Origin: JBAXAM01 sp964213355
GTDB taxonomy: Bacteria > Pseudomonadota > Gammaproteobacteria > UBA9339
Assembly (NCBI GenBank): GCA_964213355.1
Contig: CAXOVY010000030.1
Coordinates: 62,001-126,000, forward strand
Length of the DNA stretch: 64,000 nt
Direction of reading: 5' to 3'
Part shown: piece by piece, positions 23,632 to 33,274 of the stretch
Numbering within the stretch: the stretch's first letter is position 1
Layout of the letters: the number at the start of each line of letters is the position of its first letter
Notes under the pieces: model-generated
Databases searched by the model: none
Seen by the model: the letters and a program-made list of their open reading frames with translations, nothing else
Told to the model about the DNA's origin: nothing
Position numbers and translations under genes: made by a program

Positions 23632-25538
23632 TTATCTTTTGAATTTTTTTTGGGGTCAGGTCTTGAATCGTGAATTTTTAAGCCAAATTCACGATTCAAG
23701 ACCTGACCCCTAAGATAAACAAGCAAAACCGAAATTGCTGCAGGGGTAACCCCAGAAATACGCGAAGCCTGGCCAATTGTGACTGGCCGGTGATCTTTTA
23801 GTTTTTGCCGAACCTCATTGGACAAACTTTTAATTAAATCATAGTCAAAATTTGCTGGGATTTGAGTTTCGGCATGCTTGCTATGGCGTTCAATTTCGAG
23901 CAATTGCCTTTCAATATAGCCCTGGTATTTCATTTGAATTTCTATTTGCTCAAAAACATTTGGCGTAACTTCTTCGGTGATAAAGCCATGCTCTACCATT
24001 TGCCGATAATTGATCTCAGGCCAACGTAATAACTCTAGGACACGATATTCGCGCTCATGTGGCTGTTTGGTAAGCAGAGCATTGGGTCGAACCCAAATAT
24101 TTTTTAATCTATCTTTTTCACGCTCAATTGCCTCTTGCTTTGCCGAAAAAATTCTATACCGATGCTCATCGACAGAGCCCAAACGATAACCAATAGCAGT
24201 TAAACGTAAATCAGCATTATCTTCACGTAGCAGCAGACGATATTCAGCTCGACTAGTAAACATCCGATAGGGCTCAGTGGTACCACACGTAAGCAAATCA
24301 TCAAGCATCACGCCAATATATGCTTCACTGCGACGAGGATACCACGGCTCTTTTGCTTGCAGCTGCAAAACAGCATTAATTCCAGCAATTAACCCTTGTG
24401 CAGCCGCTTCTTCATAACCAGTAGTACCATTAATTTGTCCTGCAAAAAATAGCCCATTAATTGCTTTGGTTTCAAGTGTTGGTTGCAAATCACGCGGATC
24501 AAAAAAATCATACTCAATGGCATAACCTGGTCTAATTAAATGTGCGTTCTCTAAACCCTGCATACTGCGCACCAATTCTATCTGAACATCAAATGGCAGA
24601 CTCGTCGAAATACCATTAGGATAAATTTCATTAGTCGTTAGTCCCTCCGGTTCAAGAAAAATTTGATGCGAAGTTCTATCGGGAAAACGAATTATTTTAT
24701 CTTCAATTGAAGGACAGTAACGCGGGCCAGTTCCTTCAATTACTCCAGTAAAAAGAGGCGAACGATCCAAACTCTTACGAATAATTTCATGCGTACACTC
24801 ATTAGTGCGCGCTATAAAACAACTTATTTGAGGTGGGTGCTTGCTCACATTACCCAAAAACGAAAATACTGGTTGTGGCTCGTCACTGCGTTGTTCGATT
24901 AACTGACTATAATCAATAGTATTACCCGCAATTCGCGGTGGCGTCCCAGTTTTAAGCCGACCGACACTTAAACCAAGTGAGCACAAAAAATCAGCTAAAA
25001 AAATCGATGCTGGATCACCCGCGCGTCCACCTTGAAAGTTGTTTAAACCAATATGAATTTTACCATTTAAAAAAGTACCAACGGCTAAAATAACGGCACA
25101 AGCTTTAAACTTTAGATCAAGATTGGTAATAATACCGGTAACACGATTTTGCTCGATAATTAATTTATCTACAGTTTGTTGCAAAATTAGAAGATTTGGC
25201 TGATTTTCAAGGAAATTACGCACCGCCTGTTTATAAAGAATGCGATCAGCTTGCGCGCGCGTAGCACGAACCGCAGGCCCTTTGCTCGCATTTAGAGTAC
25301 GAAACTGAATACCCGACAAATCCGCCGCACGAGCCATGATACCACCAAGCGCATCGATTTCTTTCACCAGATGGCCTTTACCAATACCACCAATGGAAGG
25401 ATTGCACGACATTTCACCAATTGTCGCAATGTTGTGGGTAAGTAGCAAAATCTTTGCGCCCATGCGTGCGCAAACATGAGCAGCTTCAATACCAGCGTGC
25501 CCTCCCCCAACCACAATGATGTCAAAATAGTTTTGCAA
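23628..25538 (-). CDS. mnmG: tRNA uridine-5-carboxymethylaminomethyl modification enzyme MnmG (GidA)
   Basis: FAD enzyme that, with MnmE, modifies the wobble uridine of several tRNAs. The N-terminal FAD site IIVVGGGHAGIEAAHVCARM, GEMSCNPSIGGIGKGHLVKE, TGTPPRI and GYEEAAAQGLIAGINA are all present. 636 residues. The family-typical C-terminus ends around SGVTPAAISVLLVYL. The last ~24 residues, starting RGQVLNREF, come from a palindromic element that entered the 3' end and supplies a new tail and stop. The core should remain functional. The usual partner rsmG is not here. Confidence 0.95.
   Translation of the reverse strand: MQNYFDIIVVGGGHAGIEAAHVCARMGAKILLLTHNIATIGEMSCNPSIGGIGKGHLVKEIDALGGIMARAADLSGIQFRTLNASKGPAVRATRAQADRILYKQAVRNFLENQPNLLILQQTVDKLIIEQNRVTGIITNLDLKFKACAVILAVGTFLNGKIHIGLNNFQGGRAGDPASIFLADFLCSLGLSVGRLKTGTPPRIAGNTIDYSQLIEQRSDEPQPVFSFLGNVSKHPPQISCFIARTNECTHEIIRKSLDRSPLFTGVIEGTGPRYCPSIEDKIIRFPDRTSHQIFLEPEGLTTNEIYPNGISTSLPFDVQIELVRSMQGLENAHLIRPGYAIEYDFFDPRDLQPTLETKAINGLFFAGQINGTTGYEEAAAQGLIAGINAVLQLQAKEPWYPRRSEAYIGVMLDDLLTCGTTEPYRMFTSRAEYRLLLREDNADLRLTAIGYRLGSVDEHRYRIFSAKQEAIEREKDRLKNIWVRPNALLTKQPHEREYRVLELLRWPEINYRQMVEHGFITEEVTPNVFEQIEIQMKYQGYIERQLLEIERHSKHAETQIPANFDYDLIKSLSNEVRQKLKDHRPVTIGQASRISGVTPAAISVLLVYLRGQVLNREFGLKIHDSRPDPKKNSKDN
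23652..23710. repeat. 59-bp perfect palindrome (REP/MITE-like) in the mnmG 3' end
   Basis: Two 26-bp arms (23652-23677 and 23685-23710) are exact reverse complements around a 7-base loop. The outer end is GGGGTCAGGTCTTGAATC. Outer ends starting GGGGTCAGGTCTTG recall dispersed palindromes in proteobacterial genomes that are associated with IS200-like (RAYT) transposases. It is partly translated as the MnmG tail and could fold into a strong RNA hairpin upstream of tRNA-Gln. Confidence 0.85.
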
Positions 25539-25679
25539 AGCCTCTACCGTTCTCGTCTAAGCGCAACAAACACAGCCTAGTTTACATTAGCAAATTCCTA
25601 CTCGACGGTCGAGGGAAAATACTATATCTTCTGCATTATAGGTCGCCGAACTTTAAATTAGTAATTGAAACAAAAAACC

Positions 25680-27425
25680 ATGACCTTACGAATCAAACCA
25701 ACTTATACAAAAAACGAGGTCACAACCTGGTCCATACCCAACTACTGGGATGTGATTGCTATGGTTTTGGTTTTTGCTGGCATAATTTTATTGGCTTGGA
25801 ATGCCAAACAAATGATCGCGCCTTATCACCTTGGCGACGTTATTCCAATCTCACTCAATCCCCTTTATCTACCCACATATGCGCTCCGTACCACTTTACG
25901 CTTATTTATTGCTCTTTTTTTTTCATTAATCTTTACTTTTGTTTTTGGCACTTGGGCGGCAAAAAATAAACACGCGGAACGCTTGATTATTCCAACCGTT
26001 GATGTTTTACAATCGGTACCAGTCTTAAGCTTCCTCGCGATTGCGGTTCCCGGTTTTATTTTTATTTTTCATAATAGCATGCTCGGACCAGAATGTGCTG
26101 CCATTTTCGGTATTTTTACCTCACAAGTATGGAACATGACCTTAAGTTTTTACCAAGGAGTAAAAACTGTTCCTAATAACTTGAAAGAAGCAACACGCGC
26201 CTTTCGTTTATCTGCTTGGCAATGCTTTTGGCGCGTAGAAGTACCATTTTCTATGCCGGGATTATTGTGGAACATAATGATATCAACATCGGGCAGCTGG
26301 TTTTTCGTTGTCGCCTGCGAAGCACTTCCCGTAGTAGCCAACCAAAACATTACTCTGCCTGGCGTCGGATCTTATATTGCTCTCGCTATTACCCAAGCAA
26401 ATAGCAAAGCTATTGTTTACGCTATTTGCTGCATGTTAGTAGTGATTTTTCTTTATGATCAATTGCTGTTTCGCCCACTTATCTATTGGGCAGAAAAGTT
26501 TAAAGAAGGGCAAGACGATGACAACAAGCCACCACGCTCCTGGATAATTAATTTATTTCAACAAACAAAGCTTTTGCGCTCGACCAGCTCTTGGTTTAGC
26601 AATATTGGCAGTCTTTTGATTAACCTGCCTATACTCGCAACAAGCACTAAAATAAACCCAGCTGTAGCCAAAAAAACATCACCACTCTTTATTTGGTTTT
26701 ATTATTGCATTATTACTCTAATAACTGCTGGCGCACTATTTTTTGTCGGCCATTTTATCTTAACCACCATTACTTTTACTGAGGCCAGGCATATCATGTG
26801 GCTAGGAATTTTCACCGGCATTCGCGTAATAAGCATGATTTTTTTAGCATCGCTAATTTGGGTGCCAATAGGCGTATGGATAGGTTTGCGACCGAAAGTA
26901 ACAGCTGTTATACAGCCAATCATACAATTTGCCGTAGCATTTCCTAATAACTTATTGTTTCCAACGGTAGCCATGTTGATAATAACCTTCAAGCTCAACG
27001 TAGAAATTTGGGTCGCACCTTTGATGGTACTCGGAACTCAGTGGTATATTCTCTTCAATGTTATAGCTGGTGCGAGCGCTTTACCCAAAGAATTAAAACT
27101 TGTTGCCGCTAACTTTAAAGTAACTGGATATCTTTGGTGGCGCCGTTTTATTTTACCGGGAATCGCGCCCTCTTTTATTACTGGAGCAATTACTGCTGCT
27201 GGTGGCGCTTGGAACGCAAGCATAATTGCTGAAACCATCAACTGGGGAACAATAAAGCTCCACGCAACTGGCCTTGGCGCTTATATTCAAGAACAATCTA
27301 TGCGCGGCGATTTTCCAAGAATTATTTCAGGTACAATAGCGATGTGCATAATAGTGTTATTAATTAACCGCCTATTTTGGCGTCCACTTTACAATATTGC
27401 AGTTAAAAAGTTTCAATCAGATTAA
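25680..27425 (+). CDS. ABC importer double permease (NitT/TauT-like, COG4986 type)
   Basis: Two binding-protein-dependent permease domains are fused in one polypeptide of about 581 residues. Each half has several helices and an EAA-type loop: NNLKEATRAFRLSAWQCFWR in the first half and KELKLVAANFKVTGYLWWRR in the second. The family imports anions such as nitrate, sulfonates or bicarbonate; the substrate cannot be read from sequence. It is followed 12 bp later by the matching ATPase. No periplasmic binding protein is encoded nearby. The ATG at 25680 is preferred over a TTG at 25665. Confidence 0.87.
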   Translation: MTLRIKPTYTKNEVTTWSIPNYWDVIAMVLVFAGIILLAWNAKQMIAPYHLGDVIPISLNPLYLPTYALRTTLRLFIALFFSLIFTFVFGTWAAKNKHAERLIIPTVDVLQSVPVLSFLAIAVPGFIFIFHNSMLGPECAAIFGIFTSQVWNMTLSFYQGVKTVPNNLKEATRAFRLSAWQCFWRVEVPFSMPGLLWNIMISTSGSWFFVVACEALPVVANQNITLPGVGSYIALAITQANSKAIVYAICCMLVVIFLYDQLLFRPLIYWAEKFKEGQDDDNKPPRSWIINLFQQTKLLRSTSSWFSNIGSLLINLPILATSTKINPAVAKKTSPLFIWFYYCIITLITAGALFFVGHFILTTITFTEARHIMWLGIFTGIRVISMIFLASLIWVPIGVWIGLRPKVTAVIQPIIQFAVAFPNNLLFPTVAMLIITFKLNVEIWVAPLMVLGTQWYILFNVIAGASALPKELKLVAANFKVTGYLWWRRFILPGIAPSFITGAITAAGGAWNASIIAETINWGTIKLHATGLGAYIQEQSMRGDFPRIISGTIAMCIIVLLINRLFWRPLYNIAVKKFQSD

Positions 27426-27437
27426 AATGAGCAACTT

Positions 27438-28739
27438 ATGGATAACAAACAACCAATTATTCAAGTTAAAAATATAAAAAAATCATTCAAACAAAATGAC
27501 CACCAGGATTTATTGGTACTTGATGATATTAATCTTGACCTACACGAAGGTGAGATTACAGCCATTTTAGGTAAATCTGGATCTGGTAAATCTACGTTAA
27601 TGCGTATTATTGCTGGTTTAATCAAACCATCTGCTGGTGAAATAATCTACCGTGGCAACCACATTACTGCTCCAGCCGAAGGTTTGGCAATGGTGTTTCA
27701 AAGTTTCGCTTTAATGCCATGGCTTACCGTATTACAAAATGTAGAACTCGGATTAGAGGCATTAAGAGTTCCCAAAAATGAACGCCGCACACGTTCGCTT
27801 AAAGCCATTGATATCGTCGGTCTGGATGGTTTTGAATCAGCTTATCCCAAGGAACTATCCGGCGGCATGCGTCAACGCGTGGGATTTGCTCGCGCTTTAG
27901 TAGTTAACCCAGATGTGTTACTTATGGATGAACCGTTTTCCTCGCTAGACGTATTAACTGCTGATAACTTACGCAGTGACCTATTGGATTTGTGGCAATC
28001 GAAAAAAACTAATATCAAAACTATTTTGCTAGTAACTCATAATATAGAAGAAGCAGCCTCGCTAGCCGATCGAATTGTTGTTTTTGACAGTACCCCTGGA
28101 CATATAAGCAACGAATTAACGGTAGATATACCCCACCCACGCAATGATCAAAACCCAAAATTCCGTCTGCTAATAGATAATGTTTATACTTTTATGACAA
28201 CCTCAGCCACTGACGTTGGCGCTGCATATCGTTACAAAACTATCAATCTTGGTTATCGCTTGCCCAATGTGCAAATTCCTGAAATTACGGGTTTACTTGA
28301 TAAACTTTACGAACCAGAGTATCTCGATAAAAAAGTTGATTTACCAATTCTAGCAGATGAATTACATTTAGATATCGACGACTTATTTCCAATTACTGAG
28401 ACGCTTGAAATATTGCGTTTTGCCCAAGTATCAAAAGGTGATATCGAACTCAACGCTGCTGGTAAAGCTTTCGCTGATGCAGACATTTTGGAACGCAAAA
28501 AAATCTTCGCCAACCACTTGCTCAGTTATGTACCACTAGCACGCTATATCCGCCGCGTTTTAGACGAGCGTCCCGAACATCATGCCAGTGAAGAGCGCTT
28601 TTTAAGTGAACTTGAAGATTATCTTAGTAAAGATGCTGCTAAAGAGGTTCAACGGGTAGTTATTGAATGGGGGCGCTATGCTGAGATCTTTGCTTATGAT
28701 TATAATACTGGACAGTTAAGTTTGGAAAATCCTAACTAA
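27438..28739 (+). CDS. ABC importer ATPase with C-terminal AAA-associated domain
   Basis: Residues 1-250 are an ABC ATPase: Walker A LGKSGSGKSTL, signature LSGGMRQRVGFARAL, Walker B VLLMDEPFSSLDVLT and His in VTHNIEEA. It is closest to the NitT/TauT type. Residues about 290-433 form the extra domain seen in this subgroup (AAA-associated C-terminal domain), with the segment TLEILRFAQVSKGDIELNAA, possibly regulatory. It pairs with the double permease upstream. Confidence 0.88.
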   Translation: MDNKQPIIQVKNIKKSFKQNDHQDLLVLDDINLDLHEGEITAILGKSGSGKSTLMRIIAGLIKPSAGEIIYRGNHITAPAEGLAMVFQSFALMPWLTVLQNVELGLEALRVPKNERRTRSLKAIDIVGLDGFESAYPKELSGGMRQRVGFARALVVNPDVLLMDEPFSSLDVLTADNLRSDLLDLWQSKKTNIKTILLVTHNIEEAASLADRIVVFDSTPGHISNELTVDIPHPRNDQNPKFRLLIDNVYTFMTTSATDVGAAYRYKTINLGYRLPNVQIPEITGLLDKLYEPEYLDKKVDLPILADELHLDIDDLFPITETLEILRFAQVSKGDIELNAAGKAFADADILERKKIFANHLLSYVPLARYIRRVLDERPEHHASEERFLSELEDYLSKDAAKEVQRVVIEWGRYAEIFAYDYNTGQLSLENPN

Positions 28740-28853
28740 TAAACATATTTGTGATGCGATTTTACTGATTTATATTAAAATAAGAACTATATCCAAAGTG
28801 ATGATATATTATTAACCCATCTCATAAAATCTTGGGTATCTGGGGAAAAGCCG

Positions 28854-29660
28854 GTGATAAGTCAACCTACAAGGATTTTACAACTTACTGATCTGCACTT
28901 ATTCGGTGATCCAAAAATAAGTTTAGTTGGCTTTAACTCATATCAAAGCTTACAACGGATAATGCTTAGCGTCGCAGATAGTATTGCAAAAAAGCCACCA
29001 AGCTTACTAGCATTAACTGGCGATATTTCGCAAGATTACTCACTAGCCTCCTATGAAATTGCTAAAAAAATTTTTCACAATTTCCCTTGCAAAATTGCTG
29101 CAACCATGGGAAATCACGATTATTCTCCTACGTTTATCGATTTTTTTGGTGATCCAACACAAGATAGCAACAAACTGTTCACTCTGAATGATTGGCGCAT
29201 ATTATTCTTAAATTCTAATTGGCCAGGACATGTTGGTGGACAACTTGCGCAAATAGAATTGGATTTTTTACGCAGAACTTTGGCAACCTCATGCGAACAA
29301 TGTATTATTATTTTTTTACACCATCCAGTACTACCAGTTGGTAGCTACTGGCTCGATAAAATCATGACAAATAATGCTGCACAATTTTTAGAAATTATAG
29401 ATCAGTATCACAATATCAAAGCAGTAATTTGCGGTCACACTCACCAAGAAACCAATATCTCACGTCTTGGCGTAACTTATCTTTCTACCCCAGCAACCAG
29501 TTGGCAATTCGCAGTTCAATCTTACAATTTTAAATTAGATACGTTAATGCCGGGATATCGCTTGATTGATTTATATAAAGATGGCACTTTTCAAACCGAA
29601 GTAGTACGCATTAACTATGATGACGCATTTGTTCCAGATTTGAATAGTAAGGGATACTAA
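28854..29660 (+). CDS. cpdA: CpdA/Icc-like metallophosphoesterase
   Basis: Calcineurin-type phosphoesterase with all metal motifs: QLTDLHLF, TGDISQD, MGNHD, FLHHP and CGHTHQE. Length (268) and order match the 3',5'-cyclic AMP phosphodiesterase CpdA. Specificity for cAMP is by family resemblance. Start is GTG with a GGGG-containing site about 8 bases upstream. Confidence 0.83.
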   Translation: MISQPTRILQLTDLHLFGDPKISLVGFNSYQSLQRIMLSVADSIAKKPPSLLALTGDISQDYSLASYEIAKKIFHNFPCKIAATMGNHDYSPTFIDFFGDPTQDSNKLFTLNDWRILFLNSNWPGHVGGQLAQIELDFLRRTLATSCEQCIIIFLHHPVLPVGSYWLDKIMTNNAAQFLEIIDQYHNIKAVICGHTHQETNISRLGVTYLSTPATSWQFAVQSYNFKLDTLMPGYRLIDLYKDGTFQTEVVRINYDDAFVPDLNSKGY

Positions 29661-29713
29661 CCTGGTAGGCATTATCGCTTTCAGGACGTGATAATTAGTT
29701 TATTAGCGGATAT

Positions 29714-31885
29714 ATGAAAAGCTCAAACACAGATATTTGGCTGCAAAAAATCGCTAGTGAATTTCAACCAGTTGATTACGACATTATTCATCGAGCCGTT
29801 TCACTAGCGCAATTAACCGGAGAGGATTGCGCTACCCCAACTGGGCAATCCTGTTTGGCTCAGAGTTTTGCGATGGCAGAAATACTGAACAATCTACACC
29901 TGGATAGCACCACACTAGTTGCTGCAATATTATACAACAGCGTGCAGTATACAGGGTTAATGCTTGAAGATATAACTGAACATTTTGGCTCACGTGTTAC
30001 TAAGTTAATTTATGGCACTGAGCAAATGGCTGGCATCAGTGAGTTTTATCAAGCAGCTGTTACTAGCACCCACTATCAACATAACATTGACAACATCCGT
30101 AAAATGTTACTGGCAATGGTTGACGATATTCGCGTGGTATTAATTAAACTTGCTGAGCGTCTTTGCATTTTACGCAGCGCCACTATTCTAAATGAACCAG
30201 CACGCAAGCAACTTGCTGCCGAAACCATGGCGATTTATGCACCGCTTACGCATCGTTTGGGTATTGCCCAGATTAAATGGGAACTCGAAGATTTAGCCTT
30301 TGGCTACTTAGAACCAGAAAAATATCATCAAATCGTTGCTGCACTCCAGCAGCATTTTCCCGAGCATAATCAATATATCAAAGAAGTGATTGCGCAAATA
30401 CAAAATGTGTTAACTGAAACACAAATCAAAAATTTTCAAGTCACTGGCCGGGTTAAACATATTTATAGTATTTATCGCAAAATACAGCGCAAAAATGTAG
30501 GCCTTGAAAAGATTTTTGATGTTAGTGCTATCCGTATTTTTGTACCAACAATAACTGATTGTTATGCCGCTTTAAGTCACATGCATACAGCTTGGCAATA
30601 CTTACCGGATGAATTTGATGATTATATTGCCTCACCAAAACCTAATGGTTACCGCTCAATTCATACCGCCGTTTATGGCCCTCAAAATCGTATTGTTGAA
30701 ATTCAGATTCGCACTTATGATATGCACACACAAGCTGAGCTCGGTATAGCTGCACACTGGGTATATAAAGAGGAAAAACATCAACCAATTGGCTACGAGG
30801 CAAAAATTGCTTGGTTACGCCAAATAATGGATTGGCAACAGGAAGTAGTCAAAGCAGAAGAGGTTCTCAGCGATATCCGCCAAATGTTTAATGATCGTGT
30901 ATATGTTTTTACACCACAAGGAGATATTTTAGATTTACCACAAGGAGCAACATCGATCGATTTTGCTTATCACGTACATAGCGATCTTGGTCATCGCTGC
31001 TGTGGTGCCAAGATTAATGGCAACATTGTACCCCTAACTTACACTCTGAAAACGGGCGATCGTATTGAAATATTAAAAGCAAAGGATGCTCACCCCAGCC
31101 GCGACTGGCTTACTCCAAGTTTAGGATTTTTGCATACTTCACGTGCACGCTCAAAAGTCTTTCATTGGTTTAAAAAGCAAAGTCAGGAACGAAATATCCA
31201 TCAAGGAGAGGAATTACTGAATAAAGAAATGCAACGTTTAAATTTAAAGCACCTGGATATCGCAGCCGCAGCTAATAAACTAAACTTTAAAACCAACACT
31301 GATTTATTGGCTGCACTTGGCAATGGCAGTCTCAAATTTAGTAATGTTTTAAACGTATTGGCAATCGAGTTAGATCAACCAACAGAAAAAACTATCGCTG
31401 CTGCGGTACCACCACGCACTACCAAAGGACAATATACTTCAGATATTAATATTCATGGTATAGATAATTTATTAAAACATATTGCTAATTGTTGCAAACC
31501 AATTCCTGGCGAAGCAATTATTGGCCATATAACCCAAGGGCAGGGGGTAGCTATTCATCGCATCGATTGTATCAACGCACTTCATATCAAAAAACTTTAT
31601 CCTGAACGTTTTATCAGTGTGTCATGGGAAAATAAAACAGAAAAATATTATCCCGTTAGTATCGTAATTAGCGCCTTTGACCGTCAAGGATTGGTGCGCG
31701 ACATTACCGACATTTTGGCAAACGCTGGTATTTCAGTGGTCGGGCTTAATTTTGATCTAGATAAAAAAGACGCTACGGCCAACATAAAAATAACTATTGA
31801 AATTTCTGGTCTTAAATCTTTAAGCCAGGTACTCAATCAAATCAGCCAATTGCCCAATATTATCGAAGTGAGACGTAGCAATTAG
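29714..31885 (+). CDS. relA: (p)ppGpp synthetase RelA
   Basis: Ribosome-associated stringent-response enzyme of 723 residues. In the N-terminal domain the catalytic His-Asp pair of the hydrolase is replaced (ILYNSVQY), as in RelA and unlike SpoT. The synthetase domain has YRSIHTAVYGP and EIQIRTYDMHTQAELGIAAH. Then follow a TGS domain (YVFTPQGDILDLPQGATSID), a Cys-rich zinc-finger-like region (IANCCKPIPGE) and a C-terminal ACT domain. It lies 53 bp after cpdA; the two share strand but no obvious function. Confidence 0.93.
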   Translation: MKSSNTDIWLQKIASEFQPVDYDIIHRAVSLAQLTGEDCATPTGQSCLAQSFAMAEILNNLHLDSTTLVAAILYNSVQYTGLMLEDITEHFGSRVTKLIYGTEQMAGISEFYQAAVTSTHYQHNIDNIRKMLLAMVDDIRVVLIKLAERLCILRSATILNEPARKQLAAETMAIYAPLTHRLGIAQIKWELEDLAFGYLEPEKYHQIVAALQQHFPEHNQYIKEVIAQIQNVLTETQIKNFQVTGRVKHIYSIYRKIQRKNVGLEKIFDVSAIRIFVPTITDCYAALSHMHTAWQYLPDEFDDYIASPKPNGYRSIHTAVYGPQNRIVEIQIRTYDMHTQAELGIAAHWVYKEEKHQPIGYEAKIAWLRQIMDWQQEVVKAEEVLSDIRQMFNDRVYVFTPQGDILDLPQGATSIDFAYHVHSDLGHRCCGAKINGNIVPLTYTLKTGDRIEILKAKDAHPSRDWLTPSLGFLHTSRARSKVFHWFKKQSQERNIHQGEELLNKEMQRLNLKHLDIAAAANKLNFKTNTDLLAALGNGSLKFSNVLNVLAIELDQPTEKTIAAAVPPRTTKGQYTSDINIHGIDNLLKHIANCCKPIPGEAIIGHITQGQGVAIHRIDCINALHIKKLYPERFISVSWENKTEKYYPVSIVISAFDRQGLVRDITDILANAGISVVGLNFDLDKKDATANIKITIEISGLKSLSQVLNQISQLPNIIEVRRSN

Positions 31886-31891
31886 TAATAC

Positions 31892-32413
31892 TTATTTAGC
31901 AATCCCAACTAAACTGGTGATTTTCTGCGGCAGGAAAACATGTAGCCAATCGACTATGACTTGTAAATGAGGAATTAAAATTGATTTTTTCCACCAATCG
32001 TCTTGCACAAAAGAGGTAGTAGAAATTAATAGTAAAATTACAGAGACCAACAAAACTCCACGGGCACAACCAAAGACCATTCCTAATAAACGATCAAATC
32101 CACTCAACCCCGATTTAATAATAATAAATGATAATAAATAGCTGAATATAGCTCCAAAAATTAACACCATCAGGAACAATCCAGCAAAGCTTATGATTAT
32201 TCTGACAGAAACATTAGCAATATACGGCTCAAGCGTTGCTGCACACATGTCATAAAAACTGATTGCCACCCAAAAGCCAAGTATCCAAATAATTAAAGAA
32301 ATTGATTCTTTAAAAAAACCACGAACTAAACTAATGAGTACAGAAATAAAAACCACTGCTACAATAATATAATCAGCAATATTTAATTGCAGTAACTCTT
32401 GGGTAGGTGTCAT
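31892..32413 (-). CDS. cvpA: CvpA family membrane protein
   Basis: 173 residues with four predicted transmembrane helices and the family segment ADYIIVAVVFISVLISLVRG then FFKES. CvpA is required for colicin V production in E. coli and aids envelope stress tolerance; the mechanism is unclear. It overlaps dedD by 4 bp. In most gammaproteobacteria purF follows, but here relA, on the opposite strand, abuts instead. Confidence 0.9.
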   Translation of the reverse strand: MTPTQELLQLNIADYIIVAVVFISVLISLVRGFFKESISLIIWILGFWVAISFYDMCAATLEPYIANVSVRIIISFAGLFLMVLIFGAIFSYLLSFIIIKSGLSGFDRLLGMVFGCARGVLLVSVILLLISTTSFVQDDWWKKSILIPHLQVIVDWLHVFLPQKITSLVGIAK

Positions 32414-33270
32414 TTTTGACTCCTAATTAAACGTCCTTTAATTTTCATAGTGGTTTCGAGCTGTCCAGCAATTTGGCTCGCCTTTTCTTTGCTCGCCTCA
32501 CGTCCAACCAAGACACGAGTTAGTGATCCTGTAGAAGTAGTAATTTTTTGCGTATAAACGTGAAAACCCTTGCTATGCAACTGGGTAAGCAATTTTTGAG
32601 CACGTACCTCGTCTGAAAAACTGCCCACTTGTACTGACCAGAACTCCTTAGTGTTGGCACTGACAGTTGCATTTATTAACTGGGTATTTTTATTTTTTGT
32701 TTTTGGCACAGCCTTAGATTTTTTAATAGCCCTATTTTTCGGTGTTGATTTTACTGGAACAACAGATATAGTCGACCCAGCTTGCGTGGCTACATTTGAA
32801 ATGTTTATTGGTGCTATTTCTGTCGATGCTACAGTTGAAACTGATTGGTTCAATAACTCAGTTTGATTATTCTCAGGTGGCAGCAACATATCTGGCTGAT
32901 CAAATTGTTGATCCTGAGGTAATGCTGGCAATTGTGCAATATTTGCAGGTTGCTCAGCTGTCACTGGTGATATTGCAGCAGCAGTTGCGGCGGTATCCGC
33001 AGGTTGCTTAGCTGTCACTGGTGGTATTGCAACAGCAGTTGCGGTATCCGCCGCAGGTTGCTTAGCTATCACTGGTGGTATTGCAGCAGCGCCGTTGATA
33101 CTTTGAATTTGCTTAGTAATTAATTGTCTTTTTTTCGCATTAATTGGTATCTCATCGGCGGATAACAGTTTCTTTTTAATCCCACTAGTAAATAAAAATG
33201 GAACTAACAATGCAATAAATGCTACTAACACCACAACACCTACAATACGTTGTTTGTTTTCAGGACTCAT
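32410..33270 (-). CDS. dedD: SPOR-domain cell-division protein DedD
   Basis: Inner-membrane septal protein. A short cytoplasmic start (MSPENKQRIVGVVVLVAFIA) leads into one transmembrane helix, a long low-complexity Pro/Ala/Gln linker and a C-terminal SPOR domain (about 213-285, FWSVQVGSFSDEVRAQKLL) that binds denuded glycan strands. I chose the ATG at 33270, which has a GGAG site 9 bases upstream and lies after the folC stop; the TTG at 33288 would overlap folC. The linker contains a 54-bp DNA tandem repeat. Confidence 0.88.
   Translation of the reverse strand: MSPENKQRIVGVVVLVAFIALLVPFLFTSGIKKKLLSADEIPINAKKRQLITKQIQSINGAAAIPPVIAKQPAADTATAVAIPPVTAKQPADTAATAAAISPVTAEQPANIAQLPALPQDQQFDQPDMLLPPENNQTELLNQSVSTVASTEIAPINISNVATQAGSTISVVPVKSTPKNRAIKKSKAVPKTKNKNTQLINATVSANTKEFWSVQVGSFSDEVRAQKLLTQLHSKGFHVYTQKITTSTGSLTRVLVGREASKEKASQIAGQLETTMKIKGRLIRSQK
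32945..33096 (-). repeat. 54-bp tandem repeat (about 2.8 copies) in the dedD linker
   Basis: Copies begin at 32945, 32999 and 33053, each with GCAGGTTGCT(C/T)AGCT. They encode an Ala/Pro-rich 18-residue unit containing I(P/S)PV(T/I)A(K/E)QPA. The period is a multiple of three, so length changes keep the frame. Confidence 0.88.
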
Positions 33271-33274
33271 ATTT

